A stretch of DNA of 64,000 nt, from contig NZ_JACIBV010000003.1 of assembly GCF_014195505.1 (NCBI RefSeq), positions 62,001 to 126,000 of the forward strand, in the 5' to 3' direction. Below are positions 53,545-62,185 of the stretch, piece after piece. Below the pieces are notes generated by a model, which had not been told where the DNA came from, ran no database searches, and was given only the letters and a program-made list of their open reading frames with translations. The DNA is from Nonomuraea dietziae (lineage in GTDB: Bacteria; Actinomycetota; Actinomycetes; Streptosporangiales; Streptosporangiaceae). Position 1 is the stretch's first letter. The number at the start of each line of letters is the position of its first letter. A program made the translations under genes and the position numbers.

Positions 53545-53691
53545 TCAGCAGCAGTGATTGCCAGCCGCTCCCACGACCGTTGGAGCGGCGCCCGGCTCAG
53601 GGTCAGCAGCAGCCGAGGTAGAGGTCACTAGCACCGCGGCGACGACGAGGGCGCTGACGGCAAGGATGCGGTGTCCGAGGCGGGAACGCAC
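53545..53691 (-). CDS. small secreted peptide ending in Cys-Cys, 48 aa
   Basis: GTG start with AGGAGG 7 bases upstream. A classical signal peptide (MRSRLGHR, then ILAVSALVVAAVLVTS, cleavage likely after TSAAA-D) leaves a mature peptide of about 19 residues, ending GAAGNHCC. I do not recognise it. The vicinal Cys pair at the C-terminus is unusual and could bind metal or form a disulfide. Confidence 0.5.
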   Translation of the reverse strand: MRSRLGHRILAVSALVVAAVLVTSTSAAADPEPGAAPTVVGAAGNHCC

Positions 53692-54028
53692 AGCGAACCT
53701 CCTGCTTTCCTGACGTGTCGACACGCGGTCGAGCAGCTTGCAGACCGGCCCTGATTGTGACAGCCGGTCGGCTGCTCCACAACATGATCACGTTGGGTGA
53801 CCTCGCGCCGAATGGCACGCTTTCCTCGCCATCGTCGAGGCCTTCGTCCCCACGTTCGAGCCACCCGAGCACCCGATCTCATCGCAGGAGATCGCCGACG
53901 CAGGTCCACCCCCGTGGATGGAAGCAGAACCGAACGGACCGCCACAGCCGATACCTGGCTAGCTCGTAGAGGCTTGATCTTGATTTCAGAATCAAGATCA
54001 ACCTCGGTTTGAGGAAGTCCTTAACTAA
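53692..54028. other. intergenic region with long hairpin before ORF 54029
   Basis: No gene. At 53969-54005 GAGG plus TTGATCTTGATT pairs with AATCAAGATCAA plus CCTC (one bulged C), loop TCAG. It is much richer in A+T than its surroundings and 23 bases from the next ATG. Confidence 0.5.
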
Positions 54029-54232
54029 ATGCGTTCATACGATTACTCTCGGTACATCAGCGGCAGCCAGAACGGCAGCCTCACGCACACCTTCGAGGCG
54101 GACACCGGGCACTACAAAGTAGCTTTCAACGGACGCAAGTACGGCGGGTACTGGCGTGACCAACGCGTGCAGACCAGCGACACAAGCGACGAGATGGGTA
54201 TATACCTGAGCGTCGAGGTCGACGTCCCCTGA
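54029..54232 (+). CDS. hypothetical protein, 67 aa
   Basis: ATG with GAGGAAG 9 bases upstream. Beta-rich and Tyr/Gly-rich (YDYSRYISGSQNGSLTHTF, FNGRKYGGYWRDQRVQ). No family recognised. Less GC-biased codons than neighbours. Ends MGIYLSVEVDVP. Confidence 0.4.
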   Translation: MRSYDYSRYISGSQNGSLTHTFEADTGHYKVAFNGRKYGGYWRDQRVQTSDTSDEMGIYLSVEVDVP

Positions 54233-54399
54233 CCGACATCCGGCGCCGAGCCTGTGGTGTCGGCGCCGGGTACCCGCGAGACATCGGCGGCGGGCGGTGG
54301 CAGTCGGCGACGCCGGCCTCCAGCCCGCATGCCCGGTCCTGCCACGCCCCATCAGGCAGCCATGCCTCTTTCGGCAACGCGCCGGGGGAGTCATCCAGA

Positions 54400-54483
54400 C
54401 CAGGCCCTCTACCTGGGGTGCCGTTAACAAACGTGTCACCAGCCCCAAACGAGCGCCCTTTGTCGAGGCCAGGCCCTCTACTT
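54400..54483. repeat. 15-bp direct repeats 69 bases apart
   Basis: CCAGGCCCTCTAC at 54400-54412 and 54469-54481 with further matches on both sides. They lie at the edge of the resolvase remnant and may be parts of a res site or transposon end. Confidence 0.4.
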
Positions 54484-54582
54484 GAGACTCGACTGCTGTC
54501 CTGAGCGGAGCTCTTGGCGGTCGGGGATGTGGTTGTACAGCGTTCCCACGCTGAAGCCGAGCAGCTTGCGAGTATCCCCTGG
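54478..54582 (-). pseudogene. C-terminal remnant of a Tn3-type resolvase/invertase
   Basis: The minus-strand frame ending TAG at 54478 reads DTRKLLGFSVGTLYNHIPDR then QELR, the HTH end of serine recombinases (Tn3 resolvases). The catalytic domain is absent, so it is a fragment. Confidence 0.6.
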
Positions 54583-54643
54583 AGAACGAGGGCTCCGCCG
54601 CACCCTTGAGGACACATGAGAGCGAGGGGCTGGGCAGCGGACA

Positions 54644-55159
54644 TCACGGCGAGCGCAAGAACACCACGATCTTCGCCCTCGGTCCGGTCAGGCGCCGCCA
54701 GCCGAGTCGTTCGTAGAGCCTGAGCGCGTCGGCTGCATGCGGCGCTGTCAGGAGCCAGCAGGGGTCGGTGCGGCCGCACAGGAGGTCGAGGATTCCTCGC
54801 GCGACGCCCTGTCCGCGTGCGTGTGGGCTCACCGCGAGCTCGTCCACCTCCAGCGCGCCAACCAACCGCGTTTCCACTGTGTCACCCAGTTCGGCGCGGA
54901 CGAGGTCGTAGGCGCGGCCGGTGGGGAAGGGGGTTGGGGTGGTTCATGCCGTCCCGAAACCGGCGGGTCCGTCGTTGTCGCCGGCCAGCACCGCCGCGAA
55001 CCCGGGACGTCGCACGTCGGTGGTCAGGCGTGCGGCGAGGACGTCGGCGGCGCGCTCGTCCTCGCGCCATGGCGGGCCGCCGAACGCGGCCCGGTAGATC
55101 TTGACCAGGCCGGCGGCGCGGGCCAGGGTTTCCTGGCCGGTGAGACGTTCGAGGTGCAC
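54644..55159 (-). pseudogene. GNAT acetyltransferase with in-frame TGA
   Basis: From GTG 55159 (overlapping the MFS stop) the frame reads VHLERLTGQETLARAAGLVKIYRAAFGG... to PAGFGTA, then TGA at 54944-54946, and continues in the same frame as TTPTPFPTGRAYDL...VDELAVSPHARGQGVARGIL (acetyl-CoA loop) ...ALRLYERLGWRRL. The stop sits where Trp (TGG) is expected, so a single base change has split the gene. The reading frame is otherwise intact, which suggests a recent event or an error. Confidence 0.7.
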
Positions 55160-55160
55160 G

Positions 55161-56372
55161 TCAACGCGCCTTGACCGGGTGAAGGATGGTACGGCGCAGC
55201 CAGGCGATCGGCACGAGCATGAGCAGCCCGATCGCGCCCAGCGCGCCGAAGGCGAGGGTGAAGGTGCCGGTGGCATCGCGCAGCGCGCCGACCAGCAGCG
55301 GGGCTAGCGCGGCGCAGCCGTAGCCGATGAAGAAGGCCATCGCGCTGATCCGCCCCGCCTCGCCGGGGTCGCGGCCGGCCCGTACCGGCAGGGTCAGTAC
55401 GAGGGTGAACAGCCCGCCGTGCCCCACGCCCAGCGCCGCGATCCACAACCACGTCGCGGTGGCGGGCGCGTACGCCAGTCCCAGGAAGCCGGCGGCGGTC
55501 AGCGTCATCATGACGGCCAGGCCCGCCCACGTGCCGCGGCCTTCTCCCAGCAGCGCCGGTACGGCCAGCATCGCGACGACCTGGATGGCGATCATCACCG
55601 TCAGCATGAATCCGGCGGTCCCCGCGTCGCGACCGGCGCCATCGTGCAACAGCGGCGCCACCCAGGCCAGCTCGCAGTAGTACAGGGCGGAGTTGACGGC
55701 CGACAGCACGGTGATGTGCCAGGCCACGCCGCTGCTCCAGGGCATGCGCTGGGCGGCGGGCCCGGCGGGGGCCGTGACGTCGTCCAGGGCCAGTGAGCCC
55801 TTGGCGGCCGACCACAGCGCGATGCCGGCCACCGCGAGCAGCGCCCAGGACGCCAGCGCTCCAGGCCAGGAGCCGAGGGCGTCGGCCAAGGGTGCGCTCA
55901 CGCCTGCCGCAACCGCGCCGCCGAGGCCGAGTCCGGCGGTGTAGAGGCCGGTGACCAGCCCGGCGCGAGCCGCGAAGCGCGTCTTGACCACGGCGGGCAG
56001 CAGGGTCTGGGCGATGGCGATCCCGGCTCCCACGATCGCCGCGCTGCTCAGCTGGAGCCAGGTGGAGGCGCCGAGCAGGCGCGCCGCCGTACCCAGGGTG
56101 ATGATGACCAGGCCGATGAGCACACCGGACTGCAGGCCGTAGCGCCGGCCCGCATATGCCGCCAGCGGCGCGCACACCCCCATGGCCAGCGTCGGGACGG
56201 TGGTCAGCAGCGACACCCCGGTCGCCGACAGATCCAGGTCCGCGCGGATGGGATTGACGAGCGGCGAGACGGCGGCGATGGCCGGGCGCAGATTCGCCGC
56301 CGCGACGAACAACGCCAAGGCCCCCACTCCCAGGGAGGTGCGGCTGGATCGCGATGTTGTGAGCGGCGTCAT
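55161..56372 (-). CDS. MFS transporter, CynX/NimT-like
   Basis: A 403-residue 12-span transporter: LGVGALALFVAAANLRPAIA, VSLLTTVPTLAMGVCAPLAA-Y-AGRRYG (loop 2-3), then AARLLG and later segments. Its promoter region overlaps the twin palindromes at 56391-56443, divergent from the Rrf2 gene. It probably exports or takes up a small anionic compound, under Rrf2 control. Confidence 0.82.
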   Translation of the reverse strand: MTPLTTSRSSRTSLGVGALALFVAAANLRPAIAAVSPLVNPIRADLDLSATGVSLLTTVPTLAMGVCAPLAAYAGRRYGLQSGVLIGLVIITLGTAARLLGASTWLQLSSAAIVGAGIAIAQTLLPAVVKTRFAARAGLVTGLYTAGLGLGGAVAAGVSAPLADALGSWPGALASWALLAVAGIALWSAAKGSLALDDVTAPAGPAAQRMPWSSGVAWHITVLSAVNSALYYCELAWVAPLLHDGAGRDAGTAGFMLTVMIAIQVVAMLAVPALLGEGRGTWAGLAVMMTLTAAGFLGLAYAPATATWLWIAALGVGHGGLFTLVLTLPVRAGRDPGEAGRISAMAFFIGYGCAALAPLLVGALRDATGTFTLAFGALGAIGLLMLVPIAWLRRTILHPVKAR

Positions 56373-56390
56373 GACACTCCCATGAATGAT

Positions 56391-56443
56391 CTCGGATATC
56401 TATTGTCCGAGTTCTACCACAACTCGGACATCCATTGTCCGAG
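56391..56443. promoter_or_regulatory. twin 21-bp operators for the Rrf2 regulator
   Basis: CTCGGA-N9-TCCGAG occurs at 56391-56411 and 56423-56443. The two copies differ at two bases and start 32 bases apart, three helical turns. They lie between the divergent MFS and Rrf2 genes, the second only 17 bases from the Rrf2 start codon. This suggests autorepression and control of the transporter. Confidence 0.7.
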
Positions 56444-56460
56444 AGGGGTAGATTGGGGCC

Positions 56461-56943
56461 ATGAAGATGTCGAACGGGGTGGAGTGGGCGCTGCACAGCT
56501 GTGTCACGCTCAGCCAGAGCCGCGAACCGGTGCCCGCGGCACGACTGGCCGAACTGCACGGCACCGCGCCGGCGTACACGGCCAAGCAGCTGCAGGCGCT
56601 CTCACGCGCCGGCATCGTCGGCTCCACCATGGGCCAGTCCGGCGGCTACGTTCTGACCAGACCCGCGTCGGAGATCAGCGCCCTGGAGGTGGTGCGGGCC
56701 ATCGACGGAGACGAGCCCGCCTACCGCTGCACCGAGATCCGGCAGCGTGGCCCCCTCGGCATCCCCGCGGAACGGTGCGCACGGCCCTGTGCCATCGCCC
56801 GGGCCATGGCCGCCGCTCAGGACGCCTGGTCACACGCGCTCGCCCAGGTTTCCATCGCCGGCCTGGCCGCTGACATCGACGCCGACAGCGACGGCACCGC
56901 CATGCCCGACGTACGCCGCTGGCTGGCGACCACCAGGAACTGA
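56461..56943 (+). CDS. Rrf2-family transcriptional regulator
   Basis: A 160-residue protein with a winged-helix N-terminus (NGVEWALHSCVTLSQ, VPAARLAELHGTAPAYTAKQLQALSRAGIV split over two helices, GQSGGYVLTRPASEI). Cys90, Cys106 and Cys110 fall in the region that binds an Fe-S cluster in IscR/NsrR-type members, so it may sense redox state or NO. The gene is divergent from the MFS transporter. Confidence 0.85.
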   Translation: MKMSNGVEWALHSCVTLSQSREPVPAARLAELHGTAPAYTAKQLQALSRAGIVGSTMGQSGGYVLTRPASEISALEVVRAIDGDEPAYRCTEIRQRGPLGIPAERCARPCAIARAMAAAQDAWSHALAQVSIAGLAADIDADSDGTAMPDVRRWLATTRN

Positions 56944-57002
56944 CTGTCGGAAGTGGTCGTACCCTCGCCCCACAGCTCCACGCCCCGAGCGGTGAACGTC
57001 GC

Positions 57003-57074
57003 GAGGTCGCGCTCGTCGTCCAGGATCGTCCAGTGCTCGACCAGCTCGTCGATGTGCATCGGGGGGTGCGTCAT
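57003..57074 (-). pseudogene. N-terminal fragment of a Tn3-family transposase
   Basis: From ATG 57074 the frame reads HIDELVEHWTILDDERDL, the start of DUF4158-type Tn3 transposases, then departs from the family. Only about 20 residues are recognisable. Confidence 0.5.
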
Positions 57075-57256
57075 GTCCGCCCAGCATTGACCAGGCAAGT
57101 CACAACAAGATCAACGCCGTTTGGGGCTCATGAGACGTTTCTTACCGCCACCCCTACCTGGCGGCTGGGGACACGTTCAGGAGCAGAGGGCCTTCCAGGT
57201 TGTCAGCCCGGAGGAGCGCCCGTACTTCAACCAGGCAAGATCGGGACATCCATCTG

Positions 57257-57721
57257 CTACGCGGTGGTGCGGCGGGCGATCTGGGAGATGCGCTGATGGG
57301 AGAAGCCCAGCACGCTTCCGACATCGCGGGTGGTCCAGCCCTGGTCAAGGAGGGTCTGTGCGGCTTTGACGACGGCGTCACGCTCAGCCTGTTCGGCGAG
57401 GAAGCGCGCGGTGCGAGCCTCCCGAACGGCTTTCACCACGCTGGCCGCCTCTGGATCGGCGGGGGCGAGGTAGAGGCCCACTACCCCGGTAGAGGGGCCG
57501 AGCAGGTCACTGACGCGGTCCAAGGCGTTGTCCGCGGTCTCTCGCCACGTTGCGCCCTGAACGTGGAGGGATTGCCCGTCTGGCAGGCCGTGGACGGTGG
57601 CGGTCCAGTACTTGCCGGTTCGTGTGGCGGTGGCCAGGTAGGAGGAGGCGACGAGGGCATCGGTGTCGGTGTCGTCCGCGACGTAGTCCTGGCTGAAGAC
57701 GGCTTCGTGGCGCGTGGTCAT
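57257..57721 (-). CDS. HicB-like protein with C-terminal HTH
   Basis: A 154-residue protein from ATG 57721. YWTATVHGLPDGQSLHVQGATWRE is HicB-like (partial RNase H fold), and residues 130-150 (WTTRDVGSVLGFSHQRISQI) are an HTH. HicB antitoxins pair with a small HicA toxin; none is visible here. It may be an orphan regulator that binds the palindrome just upstream. Confidence 0.65.
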   Translation of the reverse strand: MTTRHEAVFSQDYVADDTDTDALVASSYLATATRTGKYWTATVHGLPDGQSLHVQGATWRETADNALDRVSDLLGPSTGVVGLYLAPADPEAASVVKAVREARTARFLAEQAERDAVVKAAQTLLDQGWTTRDVGSVLGFSHQRISQIARRTTA

Positions 57722-57751
57722 GCAGGCACTGTAGGCCGAAGCACACTCGGT

Positions 57752-57767
57752 GTCTAATAGAATAGAC
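57752..57767. promoter_or_regulatory. GTCTA-N6-TAGAC palindrome upstream of HicB-like gene
   Basis: An AT-rich inverted repeat 31-46 bases upstream of the start codon of the HicB-like gene, in the position of a promoter -10 region. A candidate autoregulatory operator. Confidence 0.45.
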
Positions 57768-57828
57768 AGATTATGGCTAGTCCTATTGCCATCCCGTTTT
57801 GTCGGTCCCGACACTTACCTTGGCGATC

Positions 57829-57942
57829 ATGACGTCCGAGGCGATCGACGCCCGCGCGGCCCTGTTCGAAGTCAATGACCCAACCGACCCGGACACAGCC
57901 GCACGACTTCTTACGTCGGCTACCGCTGCTCAGGCTGACTAG
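57829..57942 (+). CDS. possible small peptide, 37 aa
   Basis: ATG frame MTSEAIDARAALFEVNDPT then PDTAARLLTS..., acidic and helical, with good codon bias but no ribosome-binding site. It may be a leaderless gene or a gene fragment. Confidence 0.3.
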   Translation: MTSEAIDARAALFEVNDPTDPDTAARLLTSATAAQAD

Positions 57943-58042
57943 CTGGGCAAGGGGACATCAAGGGTGGTGATCTGCCCAGCTTGTGTCTACGATCGGTTCG
58001 CATTGATCGAATGGGCGAGGCAGTCGCGACCAGGGCGGTGGA

Positions 58043-59377
58043 ATGCTGACCGATATGCATGGGGGCGTGATTCTGCGAGGCCTTCGACACCAGCGCCGGT
58101 TGACGCTGGACGACCTCAGCGGATCCCAGCTCTCGACCCGGCGGCTCACACTGCTCGAAGACGGCGTCGACGCCACCGCGCAGGAGTTGCGGGAACTGGC
58201 CGCCATGCTCGGGTGCTCACCGCTGGTCCTCCGCCATGGGCTCCCGGCCGATCGTGGAGCGCAGATCAGGCAGGAGCTCGCCAGAGCAGACGACGCCCTC
58301 GCTCAGGGTCTGGCCGCCGAAGCCCGCGCTCAGTACGCCGCGCTCGTCGATGATCCGGCCCTGGGCAGCCGCCCCGATCTGTGGTGTCAGGCCGAACTGG
58401 GTCTGGCTCTGGCCGCGGAGGCCGATGGGGACCTGCCCGAGGCCATCGAGCGCCTGACGTATCTGCTGGCCGTCCTGGCGCCGCTCGATGAGCAGCAACT
58501 GCCCCCGATGGCCTTCGAAGACCGCGAAGAGACCGAGCACCGGATAGGCATCGCCCTGGCATTATGCCGATGCCTGCGCGAGGTCGGTGACCTGTCAGCG
58601 AGCGTCAACATCGGCGAGATCACCTTCACCCGGGAACTGCCCGGAGGCTGGACCGACCGGGGTATCGAACTCGGCGCCACGCTGCTGGCCGCCTACATCG
58701 AACGCGGGGAACAGACGATCTGCCGGGCCCTGGCCGCCCAACTGCTGGAAGCGGCCGAGCAACTGGGTACACCGCGGGCGCTGCGGGCCGCCTGCTGGAA
58801 TGGCGCGACGGTCGCGGCCATCGACGGCGATGCGAGCCTGGCCGCCGACCTGGGTGAGCGGGCGTTGGCCGCCCACGCCCACCTCACCGACCCCCGCTCG
58901 ACAGGCCGGTTGCGAGCCAGGCTGGCCGAGAACCTGCTCATCTACTGCCCGGCCGAGCATGCCAGAGCGCGCCAGATGCTGCTCATCGCCCAGCAAGAGC
59001 TGGCAGGCAGCGCCGCCAGCGCCATCGACTTAGGCTACTGCCAGCTGTGGCTGGCCCGCGCGGCGCTCCTGGCCGGAGACGTTGAGGCAGCGGCGCGGCA
59101 GGCTGAGGAGATCGCCACCCGGCACCCTGCTGCGCTCAACCTCGTCGCTGACGCGCGGCTGCTCGTCGCCGACACCCTGCGCGCGCGTCAGCAGATGCAA
59201 GCGGCAGCCGAGGTACGTACCACCACTGGTGAGCAACTGGAGCAGATGAAGGCTCCTGGGCGTGCATCCCGGGCGTTCGCGGACAGCGCCGCGGAGCTGG
59301 AAGAGTGCGGCGAGGTGGAAGCCAGCATCCGCGCCTACCAGCGGGCGATGAGCGTCGGTGATCTGGCCAGTTACTGA
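58043..59377 (+). CDS. XRE-like HTH/TPR regulator
   Basis: A 444-residue protein. The N-terminal LRGLRHQRRLTLDDLSGSQLSTRRLTLLEDG is a compact XRE-type HTH. The rest is helical TPR-like (ARAQYAALVDDPALGSRPDLW, AIERLTYLLAVLAPL, ARQMLLIAQQELAG, ASIRAYQRAMSVGD). It is convergent with the DHA2 transporter gene, with 10 bases between the stops, so a control link to that operon is only positional. Confidence 0.7.
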   Translation: MLTDMHGGVILRGLRHQRRLTLDDLSGSQLSTRRLTLLEDGVDATAQELRELAAMLGCSPLVLRHGLPADRGAQIRQELARADDALAQGLAAEARAQYAALVDDPALGSRPDLWCQAELGLALAAEADGDLPEAIERLTYLLAVLAPLDEQQLPPMAFEDREETEHRIGIALALCRCLREVGDLSASVNIGEITFTRELPGGWTDRGIELGATLLAAYIERGEQTICRALAAQLLEAAEQLGTPRALRAACWNGATVAAIDGDASLAADLGERALAAHAHLTDPRSTGRLRARLAENLLIYCPAEHARARQMLLIAQQELAGSAASAIDLGYCQLWLARAALLAGDVEAAARQAEEIATRHPAALNLVADARLLVADTLRARQQMQAAAEVRTTTGEQLEQMKAPGRASRAFADSAAELEECGEVEASIRAYQRAMSVGDLASY

Positions 59378-59387
59378 CCGCCGCGAG

Positions 59388-61094
59388 CTAAGGCTGCCGG
59401 CCCGCGAACTGCCGGATCCGGTTGCGGGGCGATCGTACTGACGTGGACTGGCTGGCGAGCACGTAGTCGATCGCTTCGATGAGCTGGCCTGCCAACACGG
59501 GGATCGGACTCAACGACGCGGCTGAAGCGGGCACTGGGCCGGGCGTGGCAGGCGCGGGCGCCGAACGCTGAGCGGCGGACGCACCGATGGGAGCGTCACT
59601 GCCACCGGCGGCCTTGGTCGCAGGAGCCGGTGGGGCAGCTGTCGGATGGAGGAACAGAGCCGCGAAGCCGGCGACCGCCACGCCGCCGATGATGAGAGCG
59701 AACACCGCGCTGTTGCCGGGCATCGGGCCGCGCAGCGGCGGGTGCTCCAACAGCAGCATGCCGACGGCCACGCCGATGGCGCCGCCGAGTTGGCGGGCGG
59801 TCATACTCGCGCCGACAGCGGAGGCGTACTGGTCGCTGCCTGCTGTCAGGGTGGCGGCCGCTGACGCGCCGGTGCTGATCATGCCCAGCCCCAGGCCCAT
59901 GAGCAGACAGGCGGCCATCCATAGCGCCAGCTGGGGTTCCGACCGCAGTCCCGCCTGTAGCTGCCAGAGCGCGGCGCCGACGACGACGAGCACACCGATA
60001 TAGATCACCGGCCGGACGCCGCGGCGGCGCACCAGCGGCCCGGCCAGGAGGCTGGAGGTCAGCACGCCGGCTGACAGCGGCGCCAGCGCCAGCCCGATCA
60101 GCGGGAGGGGCAACTGCCAGTGCCGCAGTAGAAGGGGCGCGGTGGACAGCAGCGCCAGGGACACCAGGCCATACATCAGCGCGATCAGCGCGGCCAGCAG
60201 GAATCGCGGCCGCCGCCACAGCGTCAGGTCGATCGCCGGCGCTCGATGACCGCAGGAGCGGACGAGCGCGATCAGCAGCATGCCGAAGGCCATGCTGATC
60301 AGCCCAAGCAGCGAAGGCCATCCCCACTGCTGGCCCTTGGACAGGGCGAGCACCAGAGCGGTAAGGCCGCCGAGCAGCATCAGCGTGCCGATCGGATCCG
60401 GCACGCGTCGCCACCGATCGGCCCGATCCCCGCGGTCGGCTGGCAGCATCATCGCCACGACCGCTAGCAGGAGGCCGGCCACCGCGGCGGGGGCGAACAG
60501 CAGCCGCCAGTTCCACAGTTCGGCCAGCCAGCCGCCGGCGCCATGCAGCGGGATGCCGCCCAGCCCGGAGGAGGCCGACCATGCGCCGATCGCCGCCGCG
60601 CGGCGGGTGGCCGGCAGCTGGGTCAGCAGCAGCGCCAGGGAGGCGGGCACGATCGCGCCCGCTCCGGCTCCTTGCAGGGCACGCCCGGCCACCAGTACCA
60701 CGAGGTCGGGGGCGATGGCGGCGGCCGCGCCACCGAGGGCGAAGATCAGGAGTCCGGCCAGCAACACCCGGCGGCGACCGACCGCGTCGGCCAAACGGCC
60801 GGCGGCGGCCAGCGCGGCGGCGTAGGTGATCGCCGCGGCGCTGGCGATCCACTGCAGGTCGACCAAGGCGACCCCGGCGCCGAGCCGGTGGGAGGCCACC
60901 AGCGGCACGGCGAGTGTCCCGGCCATGGTGTCGCCCATGACCAGCGCCATTGTCCCGCAGCCGAGCACCATGAACATCCCGGTGTGGCGGGTGCGTTTCC
61001 TGCGCCGATGGCTTCCCGAAGTCGAGTTCGACGAGCCCGACATCGGCGATACCTGGGGAGCCACGGTGCTCGAGGGGGTGCGGGTGAGAGTCAT
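59388..61094 (-). CDS. DHA2-type MFS exporter
   Basis: A 568-residue protein from ATG 61094 with GGAGG 6 bases upstream. About 14 membrane segments. ADAVGRRRVLLAG is the loop 2-3 motif, and the segment 5 stretch ALQGAGAGAIVPASLALL is the antiporter motif C-like region. The C-terminal ~80 residues are cytosolic and Ala/Pro-rich. As the last gene of the isochorismate operon it is probably an exporter of the product, for example a siderophore or catechol. Confidence 0.85.
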   Translation of the reverse strand: MTLTRTPSSTVAPQVSPMSGSSNSTSGSHRRRKRTRHTGMFMVLGCGTMALVMGDTMAGTLAVPLVASHRLGAGVALVDLQWIASAAAITYAAALAAAGRLADAVGRRRVLLAGLLIFALGGAAAAIAPDLVVLVAGRALQGAGAGAIVPASLALLLTQLPATRRAAAIGAWSASSGLGGIPLHGAGGWLAELWNWRLLFAPAAVAGLLLAVVAMMLPADRGDRADRWRRVPDPIGTLMLLGGLTALVLALSKGQQWGWPSLLGLISMAFGMLLIALVRSCGHRAPAIDLTLWRRPRFLLAALIALMYGLVSLALLSTAPLLLRHWQLPLPLIGLALAPLSAGVLTSSLLAGPLVRRRGVRPVIYIGVLVVVGAALWQLQAGLRSEPQLALWMAACLLMGLGLGMISTGASAAATLTAGSDQYASAVGASMTARQLGGAIGVAVGMLLLEHPPLRGPMPGNSAVFALIIGGVAVAGFAALFLHPTAAPPAPATKAAGGSDAPIGASAAQRSAPAPATPGPVPASAASLSPIPVLAGQLIEAIDYVLASQSTSVRSPRNRIRQFAGRQP

Positions 61095-61128
61095 GATCAG
61101 CCTCCGGTCATCGGCGCTGAAACGGGGA

Positions 61129-61461
61129 TCACCTGGCGTGTGTGGGGTGTTCGGCAAAGGCGGACATGACCTCGTGAGCGGCCTGCCGCAGGCTGAGCAG
61201 AGCTTCACGTTGCCGCAGGGTGAGACCCTCGCCTTGCGGCCAGGCGCGGATCGCGGGCAGCACATCGGTTGGCACCAGGTCATCCGGCACCCAAGGCCTT
61301 GATTGCCCGTGTCGAACGGATCGGACTGGCGGCCGATAGGTGAGCTCGCCGGTCAGCTGTTCGTAGTGAGTTCCCGGATCTCCGGTTGGCTGACGGTGGC
61401 CATGAGGCGGCCGGCCGTCGGACGGCGAGACGGGCCAGAGGCGCTCGCCGACGGCACTCAT
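61129..61461 (-). CDS. hypothetical protein in DHB operon, 110 aa
   Basis: ATG at 61461 overlaps the isochorismatase stop (ATGA), which supports it as a real gene. Contains VPDDLVPTDVLPAIRAWPQGEGLTLRQREALLSLRQAAHEVM (helical end). Not an aryl carrier protein: there is no GxDSL motif. Function unknown. Confidence 0.6.
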   Translation of the reverse strand: MSAVGERLWPVSPSDGRPPHGHRQPTGDPGTHYEQLTGELTYRPPVRSVRHGQSRPWVPDDLVPTDVLPAIRAWPQGEGLTLRQREALLSLRQAAHEVMSAFAEHPTHAR

Positions 61462-62180
61462 GCCCTCGTCCCGAAGGTGGCGACGCGGTCCTGGGCCAGC
61501 GCCACGAGCGGGATGTCCCAGTCGGCGGCGCCGCTCTGGGGCAGCGGCGTCGCCTTGGCCACCGCGCGGCTGAGTTGCGTGGTCGTCATGGTGACCGCGC
61601 ACCGCTCGGCTGCGTAGCTCAGCGCCATCTCGTGGTGTTCGCGGCTGAAGTCGGCGACGGCGTCAGCGACGACAAACGGCTGGATGTCGCGCTGGAAGGC
61701 CTCGCCGGCGGTCATCAGGACGCCGATGTGGGCGTAGACGCCGCAGATGATGAGCTGGTCGCGGCCGAGCTCTGCCATCAGCTGAGCCAGGTCCGTCAGT
61801 TGAAAGGCCGAGTAGCGCCACTTGGTCAGCAGGCGCTCGTCGTCGCGGGGGCGTAACTGCCGGGCGATCTCGGCCTCGTCGGGGCCTGGGATGCCTTTGC
61901 CCCAGAAGTCGAGCAGCAGGCCGCGCTGGTCCGGGCGCTGGGCGGGCGGCTGCGCGGAGAAGATCACGGGTATGCCCAGGTTCGTGCACTGCTCGCGCAG
62001 CGCGCCGACGTTCGCCATCAGTTCCAGCAGCGGCGAAGCGTCGGCGGTGAAGGCATCGAGGAAGTACCGCTGCATGTCGTGCACGAGCAGCACGGCGCGG
62101 CTCGCGTCCGGCTGCCAGTCGACCCGGTTGGCCGGGGTGCTGGTCGGCATCGCGTAGGGCTTGATCGAGGGAAGCGCCAT
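61458..62180 (-). CDS. isochorismatase (DhbB/EntB/PhzD-type)
   Basis: A 240-residue protein. LLVHDMQRYFLDAF has the catalytic Asp. LLTKWRYSAF has the Lys and WRYSAF of EntB/PhzD, and IICGVYAHIG has Gly-Val-Tyr-Ala-His in place of the Cys of nicotinamidase-like relatives. Converts isochorismate to 2,3-dihydro-2,3-dihydroxybenzoate and pyruvate. Unlike EntB it has no C-terminal aryl carrier domain. It follows the synthase gene by 5 bases. Confidence 0.88.
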   Translation of the reverse strand: MALPSIKPYAMPTSTPANRVDWQPDASRAVLLVHDMQRYFLDAFTADASPLLELMANVGALREQCTNLGIPVIFSAQPPAQRPDQRGLLLDFWGKGIPGPDEAEIARQLRPRDDERLLTKWRYSAFQLTDLAQLMAELGRDQLIICGVYAHIGVLMTAGEAFQRDIQPFVVADAVADFSREHHEMALSYAAERCAVTMTTTQLSRAVAKATPLPQSGAADWDIPLVALAQDRVATFGTRA

Positions 62181-62185
62181 GATGG

